64,000 nt of DNA from Lachnospiraceae bacterium. GTDB taxonomy: Bacteria; Bacillota; Clostridia; Lachnospirales; Lachnospiraceae. The stretch spans positions 18,867-82,866 of the forward strand of contig JAQXFO010000085.1 in assembly GCA_029005135.1 (NCBI GenBank), written 5' to 3'. The position numbers were made by a program, and so were the translations under genes. The notes beneath the pieces were generated by a model. The model saw nothing but the letters and a program-made list of their open reading frames with translations. It was not told the DNA's origin and made no database searches. The stretch's first letter is position 1. Every line of letters starts with the position of its first letter. Shown here in pieces: positions 16,782 to 24,678 of the stretch.

Positions 16782-18059
16782 ATGAAATCAGTGACAGCGG
16801 GAAGTCTGACGATCGGGCACGGGATGCCGAAGATCTTTGTGCCCGTCATGGCGAAGACACGGGAAGAGGTGCTTGCGGCGGTAAAAAAAGCAGCCGCCAG
16901 TGCCGCCGATGCCCTGGAATTCCGGGCCGATGCCTGTGATTGTCTGACGGATGCGGAGGCACTGGTCTCGCTTATCTCTGAGATACGGGGGATTATCGGC
17001 GTCATGCCGCTGCTTCTGACAATCCGGACGCGGCGGGAGGGAGGCCTGGCCGACCTGACCGATGAGGCGTATCGGCAGCTTCTTCTGGCTCTTATCGAAC
17101 GAGGCGGGTTTGAACTGCTGGATGCCGAAGAAGCCCGCTGCGGCGATGCTGTGCCGGCGGCAGCGAAGGAAAAGGGCATCGCGGTTGTCATGTCCTATCA
17201 CGATTTTCAGGCGACACCATCCGCGGAGATCATAACAGAGCGGCTATGCCGGATGGAAGCGCGGGGGGCCGCCATTGCCAAGATCGCGGTCATGCCCTTA
17301 GCGCAGGCGGATGTGGCCGCCATTCTGGAGTCGGCCGCCGAAAGCCGTCGCCGTCTGAATATCCCGCATCTTATCATCGGCATGGGCAGGATCGGTCTGG
17401 TGACCCGTCTGGCGGGCGAGGCGCTCGGGTTCTGCCTGACCTTTGCCTCCTGCGGCGAGGCGAGTGCCCCGGGACAGATTGACAGCCGTCTTATGCGGCG
17501 CTATCTGGCCGGCATTCACCACATCAGGCAGACGGATCGGCTGATTTATCTGACCGGCTTCATGGGCAGCGGCAAATCTACCATTGCCCGTCAGCTCGGT
17601 CTTCTGACCGGCCAGATCGTCTACGAACTGGATGACATGATCGAAGAGGAAGCCGGTGCTGCCATCCGCGAGATCTTTGCTGCCGAGGGCGAAGAGGGAT
17701 TCCGTCGCCGTGAACATGGGATGCTGAAGCGTCTCAGCCGGGAGAAGGGCGGTATCGTCTCGACGGGCGGCGGCGTGCCGATGCGAGCCGAAAATGTGCG
17801 TCTGATGACCTATTCCGGCCGCACCGTCTACCTGCGGGCGCAGCCCGGGACGATCCGGGAACACCTGAAGGACCAGATCGCCGTCAGGCCCATGCTGCAG
17901 GGCGATGACAGCGGACGCCGCATCACGGAGCTGATGGCGCTGCGCCGGGCCGCTTATGAGGGCGCCGCGGATCACATCATTGATATCGATGAAAAAAGTA
18001 TCGAAGAGATCGCTCTCGAACTGATTTTGGTAGTTGAAAATGAGGACGAGATGGTATAA
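16782..18059 (+). CDS. aroDK: Fused 3-dehydroquinate dehydratase (type I) and shikimate kinase
   Basis: A single 425-residue frame joins two shikimate-pathway enzymes. Residues 1-250 are type I dehydroquinase: EFRAD at 46-50, His140 in SYHDFQATP, Schiff-base Lys167 in AKIAVMP, and FASCGEASAPGQI. Residues 255-425 are shikimate kinase with P-loop GFMGSGKST (259-267), shikimate-binding Asp284-Asp285 (ELDDMIEEE), FRRRE and TGGG at 328-331. Both parts look active. They act on either side of AroE, which is encoded divergently next door. The start follows AAAGGG at 16782; the open frame upstream has no ribosome site. The symbol is descriptive, as the standard genes are aroD and aroK. The efp promoter lies in its last codons. 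Confidence 0.92.
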   Translation: MKSVTAGSLTIGHGMPKIFVPVMAKTREEVLAAVKKAAASAADALEFRADACDCLTDAEALVSLISEIRGIIGVMPLLLTIRTRREGGLADLTDEAYRQLLLALIERGGFELLDAEEARCGDAVPAAAKEKGIAVVMSYHDFQATPSAEIITERLCRMEARGAAIAKIAVMPLAQADVAAILESAAESRRRLNIPHLIIGMGRIGLVTRLAGEALGFCLTFASCGEASAPGQIDSRLMRRYLAGIHHIRQTDRLIYLTGFMGSGKSTIARQLGLLTGQIVYELDDMIEEEAGAAIREIFAAEGEEGFRRREHGMLKRLSREKGGIVSTGGGVPMRAENVRLMTYSGRTVYLRAQPGTIREHLKDQIAVRPMLQGDDSGRRITELMALRRAAYEGAADHIIDIDEKSIEEIALELILVVENEDEMV

Positions 18060-18060
18060 T
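18034..18060 (+). promoter_or_regulatory. Promoter for efp
   Basis: Perfect TATAAT (18055-18060) with an extended -10 TGG just upstream; TTGAAA (18034-18039) is the best -35 but leaves only 15 bases. The extended -10 probably compensates. It overlaps the end of the aroD-aroK fusion. Confidence 0.7.
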
Positions 18061-18115
18061 ATAAAGCGTAATCGTGTGAATTTTCAAATTTTTGACGAGA
18101 TTCAGGAGGTTTTTC

Positions 18116-18673
18116 ATGGTATCAGCAGGTGATTTCAGAAACGGCATGACAGTCCAGATCGACGGCAACGTTATGCAGATCATCGAATTCCAGCACGTCA
18201 AACCGGGCAAAGGCGCTGCCTTCGTTCGTACAAAAATGAAGAATATCATCAGCGGCGGTGTGGTTGAAAAGACCTTCAGACCGACTGAAAAATTTGAGAA
18301 CGCCATCATTGAGAAGAAAAAGATGCAGTACCTCTACAATGACGGTATGTTCTATGTTTTCATGGATCCGGAATCCTTTGAACAGACAAGCCTTAGCATT
18401 GACGAAGTCGGCGATGCCATGAAGTTCGTCAAGGAAAACTTTGAGTGTACCCTGATCTCTTTCCAGGGCAAGGTTTTCAGTGTCGAACCGCCTCTGTTTG
18501 TTGAACTTGAGGTTACCGAGACAGAACCGGGTCTGGCCGGCAATACGGCTCAGGGTGCCAGCAAACCGTGCACACTGGAGACAGGTGCTGTTGTTCAGGT
18601 CCCGCTGTTCGTCAATATCGGCGATGTCCTTCAGATCGACACCAGAACCGGTGAGTATCTGAAGCGTGTCTGA
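18116..18673 (+). CDS. efp: Translation elongation factor P
   Basis: EF-P enters the ribosomal E site and rescues stalling at polyproline. The 185-residue protein starts [10 protein letters not shown] and carries the modification loop PGKGAAF with Lys32, the same position as modified Lys32 in Bacillus. The three OB-like domains are visible, with VEVKETEPG-like VTETEPGL and the C-terminal [17 protein letters not shown]. No lysine-modifying enzyme is encoded in this window. The start follows CAGGAGG. A GC-rich hairpin lies downstream. Confidence 0.97.
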   Translation: MVSAGDFRNGMTVQIDGNVMQIIEFQHVKPGKGAAFVRTKMKNIISGGVVEKTFRPTEKFENAIIEKKKMQYLYNDGMFYVFMDPESFEQTSLSIDEVGDAMKFVKENFECTLISFQGKVFSVEPPLFVELEVTETEPGLAGNTAQGASKPCTLETGAVVQVPLFVNIGDVLQIDTRTGEYLKRV

Positions 18674-18702
18674 TCCATCCAAAAACCCATAACGTATGAT
18701 AT

Positions 18703-18730
18703 CTGCGGCAGTCCGAACGGACTGCCGCAG
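18703..18730 (+). terminator. Terminator-like hairpin after efp
   Basis: CTGCGGCAGTCC (18703-18714) and GGACTGCCGCAG (18719-18730) form a perfect 12-pair stem with a GAAC loop. The tail CGTTGTTTCC is only moderately T-rich. Confidence 0.75.
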
Positions 18731-19005
18731 CGTTGTTTCCGGCGAAAATGACAGGATATTATCCCGTCTGACCTTCTTTTCTCTTATTCTGACACGCTAT
18801 TCCCTTTTTCCTATCCGGTTTTATTCTTACCCGGATCCTCATCCGAATCTTCATCCGCATTATTTCGAAATCTTTTCGCTTTATCTTTTTTTTCGGTTTT
18901 TCAGGTCTTTCATTTTTCCCTTCTTTATCATTTCCCTTCCCTATGGTTTTCCTATCACCTCTCTTATTGATGACGCCGCCATGACGGCGCATCGGGCATG
19001 CCCGG
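18731..19005 (+). other. Pyrimidine-rich intergenic tract upstream of the DUF5688 gene
   Basis: About 275 bases, strongly biased to T and C on the plus strand and clearly lower in GC than the surroundings. It holds degenerate CATCCG-containing repeats near 18838-18870. Open frames exist on both strands here, but their predicted products are low-complexity (Phe/Ser/Pro-rich on plus, Lys/Arg-rich on minus) and lack ribosome sites. A short GC hairpin (CGCCG / CGGCG) precedes the next ribosome site. I see no recognisable RNA gene. Confidence 0.55.
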
Positions 19006-19016
19006 AAAGGAGTTTT

Positions 19017-19946
19017 ATGAATTACGAAAGCTTTAAATGGTCACTGCTGGAAGCTGTCAGAAATCAGACCGACAGCGGGACAACGGTGAGGCTGCAGCAC
19101 ATCAGCGGCATCAACGGCGTGGATCATGACGGCATCACGCTGTCGGCGCCCCGGGGGCGTCTGGCACCGGTTATTTCACTGGAGCCCTATTATACCCGGT
19201 TTCGGAACGGCAGCAGTCTGGCTTGTCTGGCCGGAGATATTATTGACCGTCATATCGCATCGGTGAGGGAGAGGCAGCTGACCCTGCGGGAGAGGCCTGA
19301 TTTTTCTGCTGTGAAGGACCGGATTTGTTTCCGGGTGATCAACGCGGCCATGAATCGACAGCTGCTGGAAACGATACCTCATGTGCGGAAGCTGGATCTG
19401 GCGGTGATTTTCTATATCCGGATGGCCTTTGACGGCGGTTCCGAGCTGTCGGTCATGGTGTCCCTGGAGGACCAGACGCGTTGGGATGTGACGACGGAGA
19501 CGCTGTACGGGACGGCACTGGCCAATACGGCCCGCCTGAAAAAGCCTGTCCTTCTGCCTCTTGACAGAGCTCTCCGCCGGTGCCTTGAGGAGGCGGACCC
19601 CGCGGCGCCCGTCCCCGAAGAGCTGTGGGAACCGGTGTCCGGCATGGGAGAGCACGGTGACTGCGGTCTGTTCCTTATGACGACGGAGGATCGCATCTAC
19701 GGTGCCTGCTGTCTCTTTTATCCGGCGCTTCTTCAGGAGGCAGCCCGTCTGCTGGACGGTGATCTGCTGATTATTCCCAGTTCGGTCCATGAGATACTGA
19801 TCCTTGTGGAGGATACGGCCGTCAGCGTTGACATGCTGGAGGAGACGGTGAAGACGGTCAATGAGACGGAAGTCCTGCCGGAGGAGGTGTTGTCGGGACA
19901 TGTGTACCGCTTTGGCCGGCATGATGATGACATAAGCTACGCCTGA
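19017..19946 (+). CDS. DUF5688 family protein
   Basis: A 309-residue soluble protein resembling DUF5688, a family of unknown function common in Lachnospiraceae. Visible traits are the amphipathic opening MNYESFKWSLLEAV, a central FRVINAAMNRQLLETIPH segment, the conserved YGACCLFYP stretch and the C-terminal IIPSSVHEILIL. No signal peptide, membrane segment or known catalytic motif is seen. The start follows GGAAAGGAG; the frame stays open upstream through the pyrimidine tract, but that part has no family character. It stands alone between the efp terminator and the tRNA genes. Function is unknown. Confidence 0.75.
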   Translation: MNYESFKWSLLEAVRNQTDSGTTVRLQHISGINGVDHDGITLSAPRGRLAPVISLEPYYTRFRNGSSLACLAGDIIDRHIASVRERQLTLRERPDFSAVKDRICFRVINAAMNRQLLETIPHVRKLDLAVIFYIRMAFDGGSELSVMVSLEDQTRWDVTTETLYGTALANTARLKKPVLLPLDRALRRCLEEADPAAPVPEELWEPVSGMGEHGDCGLFLMTTEDRIYGACCLFYPALLQEAARLLDGDLLIIPSSVHEILILVEDTAVSVDMLEETVKTVNETEVLPEEVLSGHVYRFGRHDDDISYA

Positions 19947-19954
19947 CCGGGAAA

Positions 19955-19999
19955 AGCCGGCCGGGGCAGCCGGAAAAGGACCGGCGCCACCGGCCGGCT
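19955..19999 (+). other. GC-rich inverted repeat downstream of the DUF5688 gene
   Basis: AGCCGGCCGG (19955-19964) and CCGGCCGGCT (19990-19999) are perfect complements around a 25-base GC-rich loop. No T tract follows; it may block 3' exonucleases or act as a weak terminator. Confidence 0.45.
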
Positions 20000-20065
20000 G
20001 AACCGCAGCCGGTTTGACCGACAGACGAGGGTTGGGGGATTCCTGTGCTTTTTCGGAATTTATAC

Positions 20066-20094
20066 TTGCGAAGAAGGTCCGAATAGGTTATTAT
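20066..20094 (+). promoter_or_regulatory. Promoter for the tRNA-Ala/tRNA-Arg pair
   Basis: TTGCGA (20066-20071), 17-base spacer, TATTAT (20089-20094), 14 bases before the first tRNA. Confidence 0.7.
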
Positions 20095-20107
20095 ATGAAT
20101 TTGTCAG

Positions 20108-20179
20108 GGGGATATAGCTCAGTGGGAGAGCGTTCGGTTCGCATCCGAAAGGCCGTGGGTTCAAATCCCATTATCTCCA
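20108..20179 (+). tRNA. tRNA-Ala (anticodon CGC)
   Basis: A 72-base cloverleaf. Acceptor GGGGATA/TATCTCC includes the G3-U70 wobble that identifies alanine tRNA. D arm is GCTC/GAGC, anticodon stem TTCGG/CCGAA with loop TTCGCAT (anticodon CGC, reading GCG), and T arm GTGGG/CCCAT with TTCAAAT. The discriminator is A, and CCA is not encoded. Confidence 0.95.
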
Positions 20180-20211
20180 TTTCGTTTGCCGGCTATGCCG
20201 GCATATTATTT

Positions 20212-20283
20212 GCGTCTGTAGCTCAGTGGATAGAGCACCGGATTCCGGTTCCGGGTGCGCGGGTTCGACTCCTGCCAGACGCG
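20212..20283 (+). tRNA. tRNA-Arg (anticodon CCG)
   Basis: A 72-base cloverleaf. Acceptor GCGTCTG/CAGACGC, D arm GCTC/GAGC, anticodon stem CCGGA/TCCGG with loop TTCCGGT (anticodon CCG, reading CGG), T arm GCGGG/CCTGC with TTCGACT. The discriminator is G and CCA is not encoded. It lies 32 bases after tRNA-Ala and shares its promoter and terminator. Confidence 0.95.
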
Positions 20284-20287
20284 TGTC

Positions 20288-20325
20288 AGGCCTTTTGGCA
20301 CCGCAAGGTGCCGAAAGGCCTTTTT
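20288..20325 (+). terminator. Terminator of the tRNA pair
   Basis: AGGCCTTTTGGCACC and GGTGCCGAAAGGCC pair around GCAA, with one bulged G, followed by TTTTT (20321-20325). Confidence 0.93.
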
Positions 20326-20327
20326 AT

Positions 20328-20356
20328 TTGCCAGTCAATGCCTGTTATGGTAAACT
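20328..20356 (+). promoter_or_regulatory. Promoter of the SH3-domain protein operon
   Basis: TTGCCA (20328-20333), 17-base spacer ending TGG (extended -10), TAAACT (20351-20356). Transcription should start near 20363, just before the palindrome at 20367. Confidence 0.7.
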
Positions 20357-20366
20357 TATGACAATA

Positions 20367-20387
20367 ATAGTTATTCGCAATAACTAT
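20367..20387. promoter_or_regulatory. 21-bp palindrome at the transcription start (candidate operator)
   Basis: ATAGTTATT-CGC-AATAACTAT is a perfect dyad with nine-base arms and a three-base centre. It begins about four bases after the predicted start and ends five bases before the GGGGG ribosome site. Position and symmetry fit a repressor site; an RNA hairpin masking the ribosome site is the alternative. Confidence 0.55.
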
Positions 20388-20403
20388 CAATGGGGGTACA
20401 AAA

Positions 20404-21447
20404 TTGAACGAATTCAGAGAATGGTTATCCGATAATCTCCGTTATATCATGCTGATAGCGGGCATCATCGTTATTCTGGCGGCACTCTTTTTCGGTGTGC
20501 GCGCCCTGTCCGGACTCTATGCCGGCCGCAGCGCATCCCAGGATATGAACGCTGACAGCATGCTGGCTACCGCTGAGGTGCCGGTTCCGACAGAAACGCC
20601 TGACAGTGAAAACGAGAGTATCCCGTCCGTGACACCGACGGAAACGGTCTATCTGGGAGGAAAACTGGAGAAGGATGCCGACACGGCCGTCAACACTCTG
20701 ATCGGCAGTTATTACCAGGCGCTGACAGCGCGGGACGCCGAGGCTGTCCGCGCACTGACACTGGATCTGTCCGATGAGGATGCCGCCGCTGTGACGGCGG
20801 CACCGGTCACGCAGTACCGTGATCTGGCAGTTTACACCAAGAAGGCCGAGAGTGACGATATGATGATCGTCTATGCTTATTATCATTATCAGACAGACGG
20901 CGCTGCCGTTCTGCCGGGCCTCAGCCAGCTGGTGATCAAAAAAGACGATGCCGGCAGCTGGAAGATCATGACAGCAGAACCGGAAGCGGCCCTGGCGGCC
21001 TACCTGACGAAGCTCAATGAGCAGGAGGATGTCAGTACACTGATCGGCAGCGTCCGCACCGAATACGACACGGCCGTCGCGGCGGCGGAAGCCGCCCAGG
21101 CCGAAGCGGAGGCCAAGGCCGCCGCCGAAGCCCAGGCCCAGGCCGAAGCGGAAGCCAAAGCCGCCGCCGAAGCCCAGGCCCAGGCCGAGGCGGAAGCCAA
21201 GGCTGCCGCCGAAGCCCAGGCAAAGGCCGAAGCGGAAGCCAAGGCTGCCGCCGAAGCCGAGACACCGGCCCGTCTTATCTCAACCTGCAACGTCCGTTCC
21301 GGCCCGGGCTATGATTATGCCGTGATTTATCCGGATCTGCCGGGCGGCACCGAGGTGACGGTCATCGGTCGTACCGATGCCGGCTGGCGCCACATCCGCG
21401 TTGGTGATATCGACGGCTATGTGGGCGGCCGGTTCATCGCCTACTGA
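20404..21447 (+). CDS. Membrane protein with Ala/Glu repeats and C-terminal SH3b domain
   Basis: A 347-residue protein starting at TTG (20404) behind GGGGG; no in-frame ATG fits. One N-terminal membrane segment (about 15-35) puts the rest outside. Residues about 85-205 look like a small NTF2-type or similar alpha/beta domain (unidentified). Four 14-residue Ala/Glu/Gln/Lys repeats follow, predicted helical, then a bacterial SH3 domain from about 290 (CNVRSGPGYDYAVI, GWRHIRVGDIDGYV). SH3b domains usually bind peptidoglycan or wall polymers, so the repeats may be a rigid spacer across the wall. It is 46 bases upstream of the large secreted ricin/DUF5722 gene and is probably co-transcribed with it. 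Confidence 0.8.
   Translation: MNEFREWLSDNLRYIMLIAGIIVILAALFFGVRALSGLYAGRSASQDMNADSMLATAEVPVPTETPDSENESIPSVTPTETVYLGGKLEKDADTAVNTLIGSYYQALTARDAEAVRALTLDLSDEDAAAVTAAPVTQYRDLAVYTKKAESDDMMIVYAYYHYQTDGAAVLPGLSQLVIKKDDAGSWKIMTAEPEAALAAYLTKLNEQEDVSTLIGSVRTEYDTAVAAAEAAQAEAEAKAAAEAQAQAEAEAKAAAEAQAQAEAEAKAAAEAQAKAEAEAKAAAEAETPARLISTCNVRSGPGYDYAVIYPDLPGGTEVTVIGRTDAGWRHIRVGDIDGYVGGRFIAY
21097..21264 (+). repeat. Four tandem 42-bp in-frame repeats
   Basis: Four copies of a 42-base unit encode QAEAEAKAAAEAQA-type 14-mers. The first three protein copies are identical and the last ends AEAET; the DNA copies differ mainly at third positions. Such arrays can change copy number by slippage. Confidence 0.85.
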
Positions 21448-21493
21448 TCAGATTGTTTTTGATGACTTTTTGAGTTAACAAGGAGCTGCCGTT

Positions 21494-24400
21494 ATGAAAA
21501 AAGGCCTGGCGATCATACTGAGCCTGACATTGATCCTGACTTCCGCCTCCGCTGTTTATGCCGATGAGACAACAGGGGGCTCGCAGACATCTTCTGCCGA
21601 AAGTACGCTGACCTCCGAGGCGGCTTCTGACGAGGCGCCGGCAGAGTCAGGCGCGTCAGAAGGGCCTGCTGCGCCGGGAGAGGAGACTCCCGACGGGACA
21701 TCGGCCGGCGCGGAAGCCGGAACGGAAGAAGCGGCGGATGACAACGGCAGCGACGAGACAGACACACCGTCCGCTATCAGCGGCGGGGACAGGCTTCATA
21801 ATGCCGGAGAACTGGTATCCGGCGGTCTCTATGTGATCCGCAGTGCGGCTGCCTCCCAATATGTCCTTGATGTGCAGGGCGGCGCCACCGAGATCCGGAC
21901 GAATATTCAGCTTCACAAATACAACGACACCAATGCCGAAAAGTGGTTTGTGCTGACCAATCGCGACGGCAGCTATACCTTCATATCGGCATCCGCCGGC
22001 CGGGCGGTGGATCTGGCGGACAGCTATGCCGCTGACGGCAGCAATCTTCAGATCTATACCGCCAATTTCGAGGCATCTCAGCGCTGGATCCTCCGGGATG
22101 CCGGCAGCGGTTCCTATTTCATCTGTCATGCCCAGAGCGGTCTGCCGGTGACAATCGCCGGCGGCTATGCCAACGGTACCAATATCGCCCTCGGCAGCAG
22201 CTATACCGATGCCTGCCGTTTTACCTTTGAGAAGCTGACGCCGGAGGATTTGTCGGGCACCTGGCTGCTTCAGTGTGCCGAAGACAGTGCGCTGACGGCC
22301 GGCATCACCGGCGGTGAGCTCCGGCTGACGAAGAAGACGGGAGCCGATACACAGCGCTTCAGCGTGTCTCTTCAGTCGAACGGTTATTACACGATAACGG
22401 CCTTGTCGGATAATCGCCGTCTGGCTCTGGATCCGTCGGCCAAGGCCGGCCGGGGGATCCGCCTGGTGAGCGGGACGACGGACGATTATCAGTACTGGCG
22501 CCTGGTGCGGTCCGAGGACGGTACTGTCATCATTTTTTCTAAGGCCGCACCGCACGTCTGCCTGCAGATCAGCGGTGCGCTGACAGAAGGCAGCCTCTTT
22601 GAAAGCGGCAATTTTGACAAAACAGCGGGACAGACGCTGCGTTTTGTTGATCCTGACAAGGGCACTTTTTCAGGCAGCTTCGTGGTGAGATCCGCCAAGT
22701 ATCCCGACCGGGTTCTTGATATCGCTTCGGGCAGCCTGGATGACGGCGCCAACGTACAGTCCTATAACAATAACTGGACAGAGGCTCAGGTCTACGAATT
22801 CAGAAAAGCCCTGAAAACCGATGATACGGTCTATTACATCATAAGCCGGAAGTCCGGCAAGGCCCTTGCCTGTGACGGGACACCGGCCAACGATGTGAAT
22901 GTGATCCAGACGACGCTGACAGGTGCCGATAATCAGAAATGGGTTATTACCGGCGAAGCCGACGGCACCGTCTCGATCAGCCCCTACAGTAATACAGCCC
23001 TGGCGCTGGATATCGCGGGCGGCTCTCTGGATTACCGTGTTAATGTCCGGGTTCACAAGGCGAATAAAACGGCGGCACAGAAGTGGTATCTGTCCTCAAA
23101 CAAAATCACCGCCTGTGAACTGACCGGCACCACCACACTGACGGTCACAGCGGAGAATCAAGACACCGGCGTGACCGGTGATGACGGCAAGGTTTATCTG
23201 TTTGCCGTCGACCCGACGACCTATACTGTCGGCAGCCGGCAGCCCGTGGCCTCGGCGGCAGCCGGCAGCACCATGACCTTCACTTTCAAGGGGTTCAATA
23301 AGCAGGCCCATGTCAACGAGGAGTATTTCACGGCCATCCTGCTGAACGGCGTCTACCGTCTCAACAGCAACGGTATGTATATCACCAATCCGGAGGCCGC
23401 TTCAACGAAGACTATTGCCAGAACGCAGCCGCTCAATAAAAAAGGCCTGGCGATCTACTGGAGTCAGGACAAGGTGCAGGAGGCCATCAATACCCTTCAT
23501 GTGAAAAATGTGGCCATGAACCTGCCTCTTGTGACGCTGCTCCAGGGCAGCGGTGCCTCTTACAACTATAACGGCAAAACCTATTATTTTAATTCCGGCG
23601 TCAGCACCTATTACAAGGACCGTATCCGTGAACTGACGGCCGCCGGCGTTCAGGTGACGGTGGTCGTTTATGCCGACAGCAGCATTTTGAATGCTTATTC
23701 GGAATATGTGACGCCCACGGGCCGGGGCGGCTCGTCGACGGCCACCTGTTATGGGATGAATGCTCAGGAGACGGAGCCGCGGGACAAGCTGGAGGCCGCC
23801 TTTGCCTTCCTGGCCGAGACCTTTTCCGATGCGGATGCCCATGTGGACAACTGGGTCATCGGCAATGAGCTGGACGATCCGGTCCACTGGAATTACTGCG
23901 GCACCGGTCTGGCGCTGGAGACCTACACGACGCTGTATGCGCAGGTCTACCGCCTGGCCTACAACACGATGATGAGCATCTGGGGCAATGTCAAGGTCTA
24001 TGATTCGCTGGATCATGTCTGGACGACCACCAGCCGCGGGCCTCAGTATTACACGGCCAAAGGCTTTACTGACAGCCTGAATACGGTGCTGAGCGGCGAG
24101 GGCGCCATCAACTGGAATATGGCCTTCCATCCCTACTGTTCGCCGGAACTGGATCCGCGCTTCTGGAACGGAGCCGTCTACGGGCTGACCCACGACGGCA
24201 GCACCACGCCGACCATTTCGATGTACAACATCGACGCGCTGACGACCTATGTGGCAAACAAGTTCGGCTCTGACCATGCCATCATTCTGAGCGAGACGGG
24301 CATCAACGCCTATATTAACGGTGTTTCGGCCGAAAATGAGCAGGCGGCTGCCATTGCCTATGCCTATTACATCGCCGAATATACCGCGGGCGTTGACAAT

Positions 24401-24658
24401 CTGATCATTCATTGTTATCAGGATACGGCAGGCGAGGCCGCGGGCGGCTGGCATCTGGGCCTGAAACGGGCGGACGGCAGCATCAGGCTCGCCTATAACG
24501 TCATGGCCTTCATGGACAGCACCAGACAGGGGCTGACCTGGACGCAGAACAGTCAGCAGGGCGGCGCGACCCTGGTATCGCGCATCAACCATGCGAAAGC
24601 GTGGACGGATCTGATTCCGGGTTTTGATATCAATACCTTTGGCGATTCGCGCTATTGA
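21494..24658 (+). CDS. Secreted ricin-type lectin / DUF5722 TIM-barrel protein
   Basis: A 1054-residue exported protein. Residues 1-24 are a signal peptide ending VYADE, and about 25-98 are a Ser/Glu/Ala/Gly-rich flexible stretch. Residues about 100-540 contain ricin-type beta-trefoil modules with repeated Q-x-W-like positions (EKWFV, QRWIL, YWRLV, QKWVI, QKWYL). A small beta domain follows, and from about 645 a DUF5722 domain resembling a glycoside-hydrolase TIM barrel. Candidate catalytic acids are Glu792 (IGNELDDP) and Glu934 (ILSETGIN), spaced as in clan GH-A enzymes. It probably binds and acts on a polysaccharide outside the cell. There is no LPXTG or S-layer anchor. AAGGAG precedes the start. 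Confidence 0.82.
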   Translation: MKKGLAIILSLTLILTSASAVYADETTGGSQTSSAESTLTSEAASDEAPAESGASEGPAAPGEETPDGTSAGAEAGTEEAADDNGSDETDTPSAISGGDRLHNAGELVSGGLYVIRSAAASQYVLDVQGGATEIRTNIQLHKYNDTNAEKWFVLTNRDGSYTFISASAGRAVDLADSYAADGSNLQIYTANFEASQRWILRDAGSGSYFICHAQSGLPVTIAGGYANGTNIALGSSYTDACRFTFEKLTPEDLSGTWLLQCAEDSALTAGITGGELRLTKKTGADTQRFSVSLQSNGYYTITALSDNRRLALDPSAKAGRGIRLVSGTTDDYQYWRLVRSEDGTVIIFSKAAPHVCLQISGALTEGSLFESGNFDKTAGQTLRFVDPDKGTFSGSFVVRSAKYPDRVLDIASGSLDDGANVQSYNNNWTEAQVYEFRKALKTDDTVYYIISRKSGKALACDGTPANDVNVIQTTLTGADNQKWVITGEADGTVSISPYSNTALALDIAGGSLDYRVNVRVHKANKTAAQKWYLSSNKITACELTGTTTLTVTAENQDTGVTGDDGKVYLFAVDPTTYTVGSRQPVASAAAGSTMTFTFKGFNKQAHVNEEYFTAILLNGVYRLNSNGMYITNPEAASTKTIARTQPLNKKGLAIYWSQDKVQEAINTLHVKNVAMNLPLVTLLQGSGASYNYNGKTYYFNSGVSTYYKDRIRELTAAGVQVTVVVYADSSILNAYSEYVTPTGRGGSSTATCYGMNAQETEPRDKLEAAFAFLAETFSDADAHVDNWVIGNELDDPVHWNYCGTGLALETYTTLYAQVYRLAYNTMMSIWGNVKVYDSLDHVWTTTSRGPQYYTAKGFTDSLNTVLSGEGAINWNMAFHPYCSPELDPRFWNGAVYGLTHDGSTTPTISMYNIDALTTYVANKFGSDHAIILSETGINAYINGVSAENEQAAAIAYAYYIAEYTAGVDNLIIHCYQDTAGEAAGGWHLGLKRADGSIRLAYNVMAFMDSTRQGLTWTQNSQQGGATLVSRINHAKAWTDLIPGFDINTFGDSRY

Positions 24659-24678
24659 CAGCAGACGGAGTAAGCAGC

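Noticed and set aside
16733..17191. N-terminal extension of AroE upstream of 16732 on the minus strand
   Set aside because: The extended part is antisense to the aroD domain, has no family similarity, and MSHLVNRSDE is a normal AroE start.
18759..18992. Lys/Arg-rich minus-strand frame in the pyrimidine tract
   Set aside because: It is low-complexity, caused by the purine-rich complement, and lacks a ribosome site and any domain.
18696..19016. N-terminal extension of the DUF5688 protein through the pyrimidine tract
   Set aside because: The extension is Phe/Ser/Pro-rich and unlike the family, and AAAGGAG sits correctly before the ATG at 19017.
20185..20210. Third tRNA or spacer RNA between tRNA-Ala and tRNA-Arg
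   Set aside because: The 32-base gap has only a short GCCGGC dyad and cannot form a cloverleaf.
21097..21264. CRISPR array
   Set aside because: The repeats are directly adjacent without spacers and are in frame within a coding gene; they are protein repeats.
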